Source: Candidatus Sungbacteria bacterium RIFCSPHIGHO2_02_FULL_52_23 (GTDB taxonomy: Bacteria; Patescibacteriota; Minisyncoccia; Sungbacterales; HO2-52-23). From it: a DNA stretch of 22,609 bases. How positions within the stretch are numbered: position 1 is the first letter of the stretch; each line of letters opens with the position of its first letter. The notes beneath the pieces were generated by a model that did no database searches, was not told the origin of the DNA, and saw only the letters and a list, made by a program, of their open reading frames with translations. A program made the translations under genes and the position numbers. Shown piece after piece: positions 1 to 7,713 of the stretch. The stretch lies in contig MHQM01000028.1 in assembly GCA_001820655.1 (NCBI GenBank), positions 1 to 22,609 on the forward strand, read 5' to 3'.

Positions 1-16
1 CGCTAGACGCAATAAA
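1..16 (+). repeat. Partial copy of the intergenic repeat (R box only)
   Basis: These bases match the right-hand end of the intergenic repeats that end at 6389 and 12823 (CGC, then T or C, then AGACGCAATAAA). The rest of this copy would lie left of the window. As in the other copies, the box points toward a downstream + strand gene. The match is direct; membership in the same family is inferred from 15 of 16 identical bases. Confidence 0.6.
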
Positions 17-149
17 AAGAAGAGAAATCTTCCAGCAGACGGACGTGAAAAACGTGAAAATAGGTTGTTAAGGGATACGTGTGGATAACCCTCCTCTTTT
101 TTTGCCGGTTTAGTGTATACTGTAAGGCAAAGCGGTAACTCATCCAACG

Positions 150-1943
150 ATGCAGAAAAACAAAGCAGAACATCAAAATAGACACGGACGACGCGGTTTT
201 GCTTTCCATGTCTTGCGGACATGGAAGACGCAGAATTTAAAAAAGATTTTCGCGTTCGTACCGCATCAATTGGCGACAAAAAGATTTCTTGCGGTGCTCA
301 TTCTTTTGTGCGCCGTCTTCGGGGGTGCCGTGTTTCATGGGTACATTGGTACCCTTGCATGGCGGCATTTCCATGCGCCAAAGCTTGCGCTTGCCATTAA
401 TCCGGACGCGCGACTCGCGTACGAGATCGGCGATTACTATTTTGGTGCAAAGCGGGGAGGCGCGTATGATCCCGCGAGTGCACAGGCCTATTACAAAAAA
501 GCTCTTGAGCTTGATCCGTCTCATCCTACAGCATGGCATCAGTTGAGCCGTATCAGTTTTGTAACCAAGGACCCCTCTCAAGCGCTTGAGAGGATCAATA
601 CCCAAATTGCTTTGCACCCTACCGTGCTTCCGCAGTCCTACTATGTGCGCGGGCTGATTTATGGCTTTCTTAAGCATTTTGATGAGGCAGAAAGCGATTT
701 TAAGAAAGTCGTAGCCGCCATAGAGGAAACGCCTGTGAAGGGGGAGGGCGAGTGGGCGGCATATAACGATCTTGCATGGATATACTTTTCAGAAGGAGAG
801 TACGCAAATGCGGAGGAAATCTCACGTCGGGGGCTTGCCCGATACGGCGACAATGTGTGGCTCCTCAATGCGCTTGGTGTCTCACTGCTAAGCCAAAAAG
901 AATTTGAACCTGCCGCGGCTGTACTTTCCCGCGCTGATGACTTGGCGCAGGCGTTGGATGTTGCGGATATTCAGCGCGCGTATTCGGGGAATGACCCTAA
1001 AGACGCATCGGATCGGCTTGGCCAGATACGCACCGCCATCGCTTTTAATAAGAGTGTCGCCCAAAACCATGCGGATCGGAAATTTCTGTCTGAACAAAAA
1101 CCGGATATTACATTCAAATTCATCTCTCTTTCCGGAGAAAGTCTCGCCGGAGGATACATAATATCCGCCTGCGAATATTCCGACTTCTATCCGGACTTCT
1201 ATCCGGACTTTTATCCGGACTTCTACCCAAGCTTCAGTCCCTATTCTTCCTTCTATCCCAGCTTCTACCCTGGCTTCTACCCTGGCTTCTATCCGAGTTT
1301 CTACCCAAGCTTCAGTCCTTATTCTTCCTTCTATCCCGGTTTCTATCCTGGATTCTACCCAAGTTTCTATCCCAGTTTCTACCCTGGATTCTATCCAAGC
1401 TTCTACCCGAGTTTCAGCCCTTACTCTTCCTTTTACCCTGGATTCTATCCTGGCTTCTACCCTGGTTTCTACCCCAGCTTCTACCCAAGCTTTAGCCCAT
1501 ACACCTCTTTCTACCCCTCCTTTAGTCCGTTTACGCTTACCATAAATAAACTAGAAGCGTCGAATTGGGGATCTGTTCAGGGTTCAGGTGTGAGCTGTCC
1601 TTTGGGTGTGGGGCCATGCACCAGCGAACATAATGCAGGCACAGTGCTAACGTTTGGCGCGACTCCATTTACTGGTATGGAATTTTCAAGTTGGAGCGGG
1701 TGTAACAGCACTTCGGGAGTTAATTGCAACGTAACAATGAGTGCAGATAAGGATGTGACGGTAAAATTCATTGTGAGCTATTCAAGTTTCTACCCCAGCT
1801 TTTACCCAAGTTTCTATCCCAGCTTCTACCCTGGTTTCTACCCCAGCTTCTACCCAAGCTTTAGCCCTTACTCTTCCTTCTATCCGGCTTTCTACCCCTC
1901 ATTCTTTCCTTCGCCTACGTTCAAAGAAATTCCGCCTTTATAA
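150..1943 (+). CDS. Membrane-anchored TPR protein with Phe-Tyr-Pro tetrapeptide repeats and an InlB-like domain
   Basis: A 597-residue protein of unknown function. A basic N-terminus precedes one membrane segment at about residues 45-68, so the remainder should be extracytoplasmic. Residues about 88-270 read as four to five TPR units (for example AYYKKALELDPSHPTAW), which usually mediate protein binding. Residues 345-461 are 22 FYP tetrapeptides (spacer S, G or D) broken by SFSPY[ST] punctuation. Residues 463-542 resemble the divergent InlB B-repeat family, with an FSSWSGC core, a VTMSADKDVTVKF ending and four cysteines. A second FYP block of 8 units fills residues 546-583. No clear ribosome-binding site precedes the ATG; a TATACT at 116-121 could be a -10 box but lacks a good -35. 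A surface or adhesive scaffold role is inference only. Confidence 0.85.
   Translation: MQKNKAEHQNRHGRRGFAFHVLRTWKTQNLKKIFAFVPHQLATKRFLAVLILLCAVFGGAVFHGYIGTLAWRHFHAPKLALAINPDARLAYEIGDYYFGAKRGGAYDPASAQAYYKKALELDPSHPTAWHQLSRISFVTKDPSQALERINTQIALHPTVLPQSYYVRGLIYGFLKHFDEAESDFKKVVAAIEETPVKGEGEWAAYNDLAWIYFSEGEYANAEEISRRGLARYGDNVWLLNALGVSLLSQKEFEPAAAVLSRADDLAQALDVADIQRAYSGNDPKDASDRLGQIRTAIAFNKSVAQNHADRKFLSEQKPDITFKFISLSGESLAGGYIISACEYSDFYPDFYPDFYPDFYPSFSPYSSFYPSFYPGFYPGFYPSFYPSFSPYSSFYPGFYPGFYPSFYPSFYPGFYPSFYPSFSPYSSFYPGFYPGFYPGFYPSFYPSFSPYTSFYPSFSPFTLTINKLEASNWGSVQGSGVSCPLGVGPCTSEHNAGTVLTFGATPFTGMEFSSWSGCNSTSGVNCNVTMSADKDVTVKFIVSYSSFYPSFYPSFYPSFYPGFYPSFYPSFSPYSSFYPAFYPSFFPSPTFKEIPPL
1182..1532 (+). 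repeat. Coding 12-nt tandem repeat, FYP block 1
   Basis: Twenty-two in-frame copies of a 12-nt unit encode FYP plus S, G or D, with an 18-nt SFSPY[ST] interruption after 4, 5, 7 and 5 units. The first four units (FYPD) are almost identical in DNA. Later units differ mainly at third codon positions (TTC/TTT, TAT/TAC, CCN), so the peptide pattern rather than the DNA is being conserved. Confidence 0.9.
1785..1916 (+). repeat. Coding 12-nt tandem repeat, FYP block 2
   Basis: Eight further FYP units (spacers S, G, A), one SFSPYS interruption, and a degenerate SFFPSP end. The block lies after the InlB-like domain, so the repeat flanks that domain on both sides. Confidence 0.85.
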
Positions 1944-1991
1944 TTTCCCCTCTTAAATCGTCCTCTTAAATAACACTAATATCCACATCAT

Positions 1992-2519
1992 ATGTCGAAT
2001 AGAGCTACAATTTTTGTCGTCATCCTTGCCCTTCTCGTTGTCGCGGGCATAATCATTATTGGAAATCCTTCAGTTACATCAATTCTGGGAATATCGCCAC
2101 GAACGCCTTCCGGTTCCAAGCCGGACGTATCCGGATCCATTCCGTCAGCGATGCCGGAAGGCATCAAAGCAAGTCCCTCCGCAGGAGACTTACCTCCCGT
2201 ACTTGGCCCCAATGCCTCCACAAAAGAACGCGAGGCATTCAATGCCGCTTTGAACAAGCTTGCAAAAGAGCAAAATACAATGACTATTGGGAAGAAGTGT
2301 GCTCTTTCTCCGGTGGTAGTTACGGTGAAGAAAGATAATATTCAACTCACCGTGACCAACGGAGATTCAATCCGACATAATATGCGCATTTTTGATGAGG
2401 TAGAAATTCCGCCCGGCGCCGAACGGGCTATCTCAACCAAATTTAAAACCGGCCCGGGTACCTATGGCCTCGTCTGTGATTCCGTATTGAGCGGCTATGT
2501 GATGGTATCGGACCGCTAG
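1992..2519 (+). CDS. Membrane-anchored cupredoxin-like protein (cupredoxin A)
   Basis: A 175-residue protein with an N-terminal membrane anchor at about residues 7-24, a Pro/Gly/Ser-rich linker to about 75, and a C-terminal cupredoxin-like beta domain. The domain resembles plastocyanin: NGDSIRHNMRIFDE corresponds to the first copper-His strand, then VEIPPGAE, then GTYGLVCD, which corresponds to the copper-Cys loop. The second His and the Met expected after the Cys are missing. A further Cys in KKCALSP is shared with the paralog at 10497, so a His plus two Cys site, or a disulfide, are both possible. It has no visible Shine-Dalgarno and is followed by a terminator. It begins an accessory block that the homologous cupredoxin C closes. 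Copper binding is not certain. Confidence 0.8.
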   Translation: MSNRATIFVVILALLVVAGIIIIGNPSVTSILGISPRTPSGSKPDVSGSIPSAMPEGIKASPSAGDLPPVLGPNASTKEREAFNAALNKLAKEQNTMTIGKKCALSPVVVTVKKDNIQLTVTNGDSIRHNMRIFDEVEIPPGAERAISTKFKTGPGTYGLVCDSVLSGYVMVSDR

Positions 2520-2545
2520 TCGGCCACGCAAAATCGATATCCTTC

Positions 2546-2578
2546 CAAAGCAGCTGGTTTTTCGGCTGCTTTGTTTTT
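2546..2578 (+). terminator. Rho-independent terminator after cupredoxin A
   Basis: A 9-bp perfect stem (CAAAGCAGC at 2546-2554 with GCTGCTTTG at 2565-2573) is followed at once by TTTTT. It ends only 5 nt before the ATG of the next gene, so it could also act as an attenuator for the paralog array. Confidence 0.75.
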
Positions 2579-2583
2579 AGATT

Positions 2584-3765
2584 ATGAGGCAAAAAATACG
2601 TGCATATATTTTCACAGGCGCACAATCACGGGTATTGATTGCAGTCGCGATATGTTTTTGTGCGGGGTTTCTGTTTTCATTGGTGTGGGCGCCCGAAATA
2701 ATGAAAACGAGCAAATCTGCCGAAAAAGATGCTATTGAACAACTGCGCCAGGCACAAAAGGATTGCGCCGGGGAGCAGGAGCGCAACAAACAGATCCTGT
2801 GCTACAAAAAACAGCTCAAGACCCCATTGGAGCATGCAGGGCCTGCGCCTTATATTCGGGCGGTTGAATCGCTGTTTGGAACGCACGCTGATGAAAAAAA
2901 CTCTGTTACTATGTGCCACGATCTTCTTCATGTGGTGGGGGGTCTTGCCGGTGCGTCTTCCGGCGATTTTGCTTCCGTTGTTTCTTCCTGTACAGAAGCG
3001 TGTACCTACGGGTGCTACCATGGAACGATTGAGGGAGCTACTTCTGCGGGCCGCACGTCGGACGATCTTATCACTGCCTGCGCCGGTCTTGCGCGTGGGG
3101 CGAGCAAGAGCGCATGCTTTCACGGACTTGGGCATGGCGCGGCTAGTCTGACAAGTTTTCGTCTGTACGATGCATTGGCGATCTGCGATAACGTCCCGCA
3201 AGATTGGCGGGCGGACTGCGGATCGGGGGTTATGATGGAGATATATGAACCTTCCACGTTTGTCCACGAGAGGAAAGAGTTTCCTGATGACATTCCGGCA
3301 TTTTGCGCAACACTCCGTAATCCGTACTCCGATACATGCTATACAACGGCGGGCCTGCATGCTTATGCAAGATCAAAGGGCGTGTCAGAAGCATTTGCCA
3401 CCTGCAGGCGCGTTCCCCAAGAATTCCGGAACAGATGTATATTTTATATCGGGCACAATGCTTATTTTGTATTTAACGGCACGGTCAAAGAGATTGAGCT
3501 TTTATGCGCAGCCGGACGCGAATCTGCTTCAGACGAGTCTCCGTTATGTCTGCAAGGCGCGATTACCGCGTCGGTAGTGGCAGACTCTTCGGCTGTGTCC
3601 GGTTTCGGCATATGCGCATCTGCGGAAATGGAAAATAGACAATCGTGCGCGGATTTCCTCGTCACCCGGCTTGATGAGCACCTGGGGAGAGATGTGCGTG
3701 CGCGCCTGTGCGAAATCACTGTAAGTCCCGACTGGCTTAAAGAAATATGCCGCATGCACCCATGA
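2584..3765 (+). CDS. Exported Cys-paired His-motif protein, array member P1
   Basis: A 393-residue protein of a family I do not recognise, first of six tandem paralogs. A membrane segment at about residues 17-36 should anchor it with the rest outside. The exported part has 20 cysteines that fall into pairs about 10-14 residues apart (61/73, 166/178, 201/212, 241/252, 274/285, 308/322, 344/355, 376/389) plus a central cluster (111, 136, 140, 144). Three His motifs are present: CHDLLH at 111-116, GCYHG at 143-147 and CFHGLGH at 178-184. The recurring C-x(9-13)-C units suggest disulfide-stapled helical hairpins. There are no CxxCH heme sites. Its stop overlaps the P2 start as ATGA, implying translational coupling. 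A metal-binding or redox role is inference. Confidence 0.9.
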   Translation: MRQKIRAYIFTGAQSRVLIAVAICFCAGFLFSLVWAPEIMKTSKSAEKDAIEQLRQAQKDCAGEQERNKQILCYKKQLKTPLEHAGPAPYIRAVESLFGTHADEKNSVTMCHDLLHVVGGLAGASSGDFASVVSSCTEACTYGCYHGTIEGATSAGRTSDDLITACAGLARGASKSACFHGLGHGAASLTSFRLYDALAICDNVPQDWRADCGSGVMMEIYEPSTFVHERKEFPDDIPAFCATLRNPYSDTCYTTAGLHAYARSKGVSEAFATCRRVPQEFRNRCIFYIGHNAYFVFNGTVKEIELLCAAGRESASDESPLCLQGAITASVVADSSAVSGFGICASAEMENRQSCADFLVTRLDEHLGRDVRARLCEITVSPDWLKEICRMHP

Positions 3766-4988
3766 ACCCAAACTTTTCAAAGAAAATTTCAACATATTGT
3801 CGGATTGTGCAAAGCGCATTAGTCCGTGGGAAAAAAATAATTTCCGGCCGTCCGGGCACTGTTTCGGGAATTATTATTATGCTTGGGTATGTTATCGCGA
3901 TATGCGGATATATCTATTGGGCTGATAGCACGCGCATACGCGTTCCAGATGGCGGATATCAGACGCTTTTTAGTGCGTGCGCATATCCAGTCGGAGAAGC
4001 GGGGTTGGGAGAAAATGATCTTGCGTGTTTCCGGCGCGAATTGCGCGCATGGATCAAGCAATTCGGCCTTGCTCAAACCTCGGCACATTTTGACGCGTAC
4101 ATCCGATCCGATGAGGGTGTGCGCCTGCGTGGGGGAGCGTGCCATGCGTTGGGACATGATCTGGGAGAGGCGGCACTATCAAGCCGATATTCGGCGACTG
4201 AAATTTTGAACTCATGCTCATCTGTGTGTGAAGAAGGATGCTTTAATGGCATCGGGCATGCGTACGTGGCGCTTCATCAAGATGGAAATGGGATTGATTC
4301 ATTTTGTAAACCGGAGGATTTTTCAGGGCCGCGAACGCGAACACTTGCCTGTTATCACGGATTCGGCCACGGGTTTGCCGACGTGTTCGGATTTGATCTT
4401 GAAAAAAATATCAGACGGTGCGACAGTATTCATGATACCGAAGGAAGATTTCAATGCGGACACGCCGTATTTATGGCGCTCTCCACCATTCCTCCGCAAA
4501 TAATAAAACAAGCGAAATTGCCTCCCGATATACCGGCATTCTGCGCCGCACTGGATGACACATATCACTCATCATGCTTTATTTTTTCCGGATACCTTAT
4601 ATTCGGGATCGGCGGCGGCGCGCAAGCGGCGTTTGAGACATGCGGGAACGTTCCTCACCGGTGGCAAGAGGAATGCAGTGCTCGGATCGGAGAAAGTATT
4701 TTTCTGTCCGACAAACAACCCGACCATGTGGCGAAATACTGTAAAAACATATCCGATCCTTTGATGCGTAAGATGTGCATTGGCATGGCGGCGAAAGTTG
4801 CGGTAACAGACAGCGCGTCGCGCATAGAAATGGGCGGAGCTGTGTGTGCGGCCGCGGAGCCTTCCGACCAGGAATATTGCTTTGCCGAATTCGGCGCGCG
4901 CATAGAAGAAACGCGGGGATCGGATGAACGTACACGGGTCTGCGCGCTGTTCCCGAATCAGGAATCGTATTGTTTGAATCAAGATTGA
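3762..4988 (+). CDS. Exported Cys-paired His-motif protein, array member P2
   Basis: Paralog of P1, 408 residues from the ATG that overlaps the P1 stop as ATGA; an in-frame ATG at 3747 is a less likely start. The N-terminus is long and basic before the membrane segment at about 36-54. The exported part again has 20 cysteines in the same pairing order: 73/89, then 127, 152, 156, 160, then 182/197, 220/232 and later pairs. Motifs are CHALGH at 127-132, GCFNG at 159-163 and CYHGFGH at 197-203. It is the only member with Asn in place of the His of the middle motif. It is followed after 8 nt by P3. Function is unknown. Confidence 0.9.
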   Translation: MNPNFSKKISTYCRIVQSALVRGKKIISGRPGTVSGIIIMLGYVIAICGYIYWADSTRIRVPDGGYQTLFSACAYPVGEAGLGENDLACFRRELRAWIKQFGLAQTSAHFDAYIRSDEGVRLRGGACHALGHDLGEAALSSRYSATEILNSCSSVCEEGCFNGIGHAYVALHQDGNGIDSFCKPEDFSGPRTRTLACYHGFGHGFADVFGFDLEKNIRRCDSIHDTEGRFQCGHAVFMALSTIPPQIIKQAKLPPDIPAFCAALDDTYHSSCFIFSGYLIFGIGGGAQAAFETCGNVPHRWQEECSARIGESIFLSDKQPDHVAKYCKNISDPLMRKMCIGMAAKVAVTDSASRIEMGGAVCAAAEPSDQEYCFAEFGARIEETRGSDERTRVCALFPNQESYCLNQD

Positions 4989-4996
4989 AAATTACT

Positions 4997-6166
4997 ATGA
5001 TTCGTATACTACTGGGATCAAAGAAGTATCTTGTGCTGGCCGCATTACTCGTATTGTGCGCGGGTGGGATTCTCGCATGGGAGGTAAATAAGATTACGCA
5101 AACGTATGGCACCGATGCCGGTCCGGCGCTTGCCCAGGCACTGGACGCATGCGGATGGAAAAAGCGCGACAATGATTATTACGCATGTCTCCGAAAAGAG
5201 ATTAAGCCGGTAGTGCAGAATTTCGGCGTACAAAAAACCATCAGTGCGGTTCGGGAATTCTACCAACAGCAGGTCTCATTGGAAGAATCCGCGCGCAATG
5301 TGGTCTGTCATGAAGAAGCGCACATTATCTCTGAAGTGGGAATTGACGTTGCCGAAAATCCGGAACAGGTTTTTGCCGCCTGCACGCCTATATGCGGATA
5401 TGGTTGTCATCATGGAGCGGCATCGGCCCTTTTTAGGAAAAAGGGCGATATATTGGAAGATTTGAGCACGATTTGTGGAGCAATACGGCGTAAAGGATCC
5501 TCATTTCCCGGTCAAGACGGAACTGCCTGCTATCATGGCATTGGCCACGGCCTTGCCGATTTTGCCGGACGCGATATTGTCAAAGCGCTTACTCTTTGTA
5601 ATGAAGTGGAAGATATCCAAGGTAAAGATGAATGCGCAACGGGGGTATTTATGGAGCTTTTTGACGCGCCCACTTTTAATCAAAAACACCTTCCTCTCCC
5701 TGACGATTTTATTGGATTTTGCAAAGGTCTTCCGGTGGCAAAAGACGTGTGCATGAGAAGCGCGGGAGGATATGAATTTCGCCGTTCGCAAGACGGTGCA
5801 CGGGCATTTGCGGTATGTCGGAGTGCTCCTTCCGATATCAGCCGGTCCTGTGCGGTCGGCATCGGATCGGATTTCCATTTTCTTTTTGAGGGGAATGCGG
5901 ACAAAGGTGTGAGCGCATGTATGGCTGGCAAAGAACTGACTGCGCCATGCATCCAAGGTCTTATAATCTCTGGTTTTGTTTCAGATCGGTCGGGTAGCAT
6001 TGGGATTCATTATTGTCAGGAGGTTTCTCAATCAGATCTTCAAACGTCATGCTTTCAATATCTGGGAAAGAGCGCGGAGCAACTGGGCGGTCCTGATGAG
6101 CATGAGCGGGTATGCGCCGACGCGGGATCGGGCATAGCCGCATGCCGTGGCAGATCAAGACCGTAG
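4997..6166 (+). CDS. Exported Cys-paired His-motif protein, array member P3
   Basis: Paralog of P1 and P2, 389 residues from the ATG 8 nt after the P2 stop. A TTG nine codons upstream (4970) stays open and has an AGGA nearby, so it is an alternative start. A membrane anchor lies at about residues 10-27. The exported part has 20 cysteines in the P1/P2 pattern. Motifs are CHEEAH at 104-109, which literally contains HExxH, then CGYGCHHG at 133-140, and CYHGIGH at 178-184. CGYGCH resembles an atypical CX3CH heme site, but the adjacent His is not conserved in the other members. It ends the first three-gene block. Confidence 0.88.
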   Translation: MIRILLGSKKYLVLAALLVLCAGGILAWEVNKITQTYGTDAGPALAQALDACGWKKRDNDYYACLRKEIKPVVQNFGVQKTISAVREFYQQQVSLEESARNVVCHEEAHIISEVGIDVAENPEQVFAACTPICGYGCHHGAASALFRKKGDILEDLSTICGAIRRKGSSFPGQDGTACYHGIGHGLADFAGRDIVKALTLCNEVEDIQGKDECATGVFMELFDAPTFNQKHLPLPDDFIGFCKGLPVAKDVCMRSAGGYEFRRSQDGARAFAVCRSAPSDISRSCAVGIGSDFHFLFEGNADKGVSACMAGKELTAPCIQGLIISGFVSDRSGSIGIHYCQEVSQSDLQTSCFQYLGKSAEQLGGPDEHERVCADAGSGIAACRGRSRP

Positions 6167-6187
6167 TATCGGGAATCCATATCGTTT

Positions 6188-6216
6188 TTGTAACCAAGCA
6201 TCATTGATGATATACT
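6188..6216 (+). promoter_or_regulatory. Sigma-70-type promoter for P4-P6
   Basis: TTGTAA at 6188-6193 and TATACT at 6211-6216 are separated by exactly 17 nt in the gap after P3. Transcription would start near 6223 and give a leader of about 175 nt that carries the whole structured repeat before the P4 ATG. This is prediction from consensus only. Confidence 0.6.
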
Positions 6217-6230
6217 TACACGAGTAATTT

Positions 6231-6390
6231 ATAAAGGTTCTTCGTCGGGCGTGGCTGACGAGGAATTGTTGGAACTTGATTTACTCGCGCATCGTCCCGA
6301 TATATCGAGACGATGTTGAACCTTTGATGTGTCTCGCACGGATGGAATGAAAGCAAGCTTTCATTCCTCTCCTCGCCAGACGCAATAAAC
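6231..6390 (+). repeat. Structured intergenic repeat, long copy
   Basis: Conserved boxes shared with the copy at 12737-12824 are L (AAAGGTTC, 6233-6240), M (GAACCTTT at 6318-6325 running into GATGTGTC at 6326-6333) and R (CTCCTCGC to GACGCAATAAA, ending 6389). L pairs perfectly with the first part of M. The M segment 6323-6333 can instead pair with R 6379-6389, with wobble pairs. Extra hairpins are CATCGTC/GACGATG (6290-6315) and a 10-bp stem at 6344-6367 around AAGCTT. The element would lie in the P4 leader. Confidence 0.65.
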
Positions 6391-6399
6391 GCTTGAGGC

Positions 6400-7713
6400 A
6401 TGAAACGAATCATCTATTCATTCCATCGCGCGATCAAAAACTCCTCCCTGATTTTTATCGGTCATTGGCGCTTCTTCCGTATCGGGGTTGCGGTTGTTTT
6501 GGTATTTTCCGCCGCTTTGATGCTTGGCGCGAATGGCACGTATCTGTTCATGAAAAACGACGGTTCCCGTATAGAAAAAGACAAGGAGGCTGCCCGTGCT
6601 TGTCTGGTTCCGGACAAGGTGGAGAAACTCAAATGCCTCAATGATCTTTTGATCCGTGTCACGGAACAGTACGGCATCAAGCCGGCTCTTGATATTATTG
6701 AACCGTTGTCGGAAGAGCACTCCGAACTTCTTGAATGGTCGCATCCATTCTCTCATACCATCGGTAATCACGGTCTTACCTACTACTCTGCTCGAGGAGT
6801 GTCTCTGGAACAGCAGATTGGCAGGGCATTAGTTGAATGTGACGGTTACGGCGCATTCGGTTGCTATCACGGCATTATTGAAACCGGATTGGCATTATTG
6901 CCTGTTGAAAAGCGGGCAAGTGTTATTCGGGCGTCATGTATGGAAAACCCGCTGGTCACGGAAAAGCAATATTTTGTCAATCAATGCCTTCATTGGTTCG
7001 GCCATGGAGTGGCTATCTTTGCCAATCTTACGCTTACCCAGGCGCTTGCGATGTGCGACGGCTTGGGGCCGTTTGAAAGTGATGGAGTGCAATTATGCTT
7101 AAGCGGTCTCTTTCATGCCGGTCCGGTGCCCGGGCATGTGGACGATGCGCTGCTCACAAAAAATATCTCCAACGTCTGGAAAGAAGGGGATCCGTACTAT
7201 CCGTGCGCTGATATAGAAGAAAAATTCAGGGGTCATTGTTACAGCCACGCCGCGGGGCGGACATTGTCCAACGATCTTAATGTCGGATTTCGTACCTGCG
7301 ACAATATTCCGGAACCTGATCCCAAGAAGAGATTGGATTATATCTCGCGTTGTTATGAATCGCAGGCAAATACGCTTCTTGCCCAGATACTGAATGATCA
7401 GACCTTAAATGACAGTCAAAAAATAGGAAGAATTGTGAGCGACTGCAAAATCTTTGCGACTCCCGCATATCGGAAATTCTGCTATGCCGGAGCATCGCGG
7501 TACTGGGTACTGCGTGATCCGTTGCTCACAAACAAAAACCCTTTTGAGATATGCAGGCGGGTGGAACCGGATGCAAAGCCCTTCTGTTACGCCAATATCG
7601 GATTCGGAAACAATGAAAATTATTACTCTCCCGAGAAGCTTGCGGCGTACTGCGAGCAAAGCGAACCGGGGTATGTCCAATACTGCACAAGAAGAGAGGC
7701 TTCACTCCCATGA
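6400..7713 (+). CDS. Exported Cys-paired His-motif protein, array member P4
   Basis: A more diverged paralog of 437 residues, the longest. A basic N-terminus precedes a membrane segment at about 27-49. The exported part has 18 cysteines: the N-terminal pair 68/79 is kept, but the Cys before the first His motif (now Ser in SHPFSH, 114-119) and the second Cys of the central cluster are both absent. The middle motif is GCYHG (154-158, with Cys147 eight residues before Cys155), and the third is CLHWFGH (196-202), with Trp in place of Gly. It carries insertions in the C-terminal repeats. The start codon lies 10 nt after the structured repeat, and its stop overlaps P5 as ATGA. Function is unknown. 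Confidence 0.88.
   Translation: MKRIIYSFHRAIKNSSLIFIGHWRFFRIGVAVVLVFSAALMLGANGTYLFMKNDGSRIEKDKEAARACLVPDKVEKLKCLNDLLIRVTEQYGIKPALDIIEPLSEEHSELLEWSHPFSHTIGNHGLTYYSARGVSLEQQIGRALVECDGYGAFGCYHGIIETGLALLPVEKRASVIRASCMENPLVTEKQYFVNQCLHWFGHGVAIFANLTLTQALAMCDGLGPFESDGVQLCLSGLFHAGPVPGHVDDALLTKNISNVWKEGDPYYPCADIEEKFRGHCYSHAAGRTLSNDLNVGFRTCDNIPEPDPKKRLDYISRCYESQANTLLAQILNDQTLNDSQKIGRIVSDCKIFATPAYRKFCYAGASRYWVLRDPLLTNKNPFEICRRVEPDAKPFCYANIGFGNNENYYSPEKLAAYCEQSEPGYVQYCTRREASLP

Noticed and set aside
71..82. GGGATACGTGT shared between 72-82 and 12701-12711
   Set aside because: Only 11 nt match, with no further similarity and different distances to the R box, so chance is likely.
1182..1916. Regular short repeats as a possible CRISPR array
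   Set aside because: The units are 12 nt, in frame and contiguous without unique spacers; they encode FYP tetrapeptides.
2677..3360. 227-codon minus strand open frame
   Set aside because: It lies opposite P1, whose motifs are conserved in five paralogs, so it is a shadow frame.
5393..5416. CX3CH (CGYGCH) in P3 as a heme c site
   Set aside because: The His directly after the second Cys is Tyr or Phe in the paralogs, and the first Cys is missing in P4-P6.
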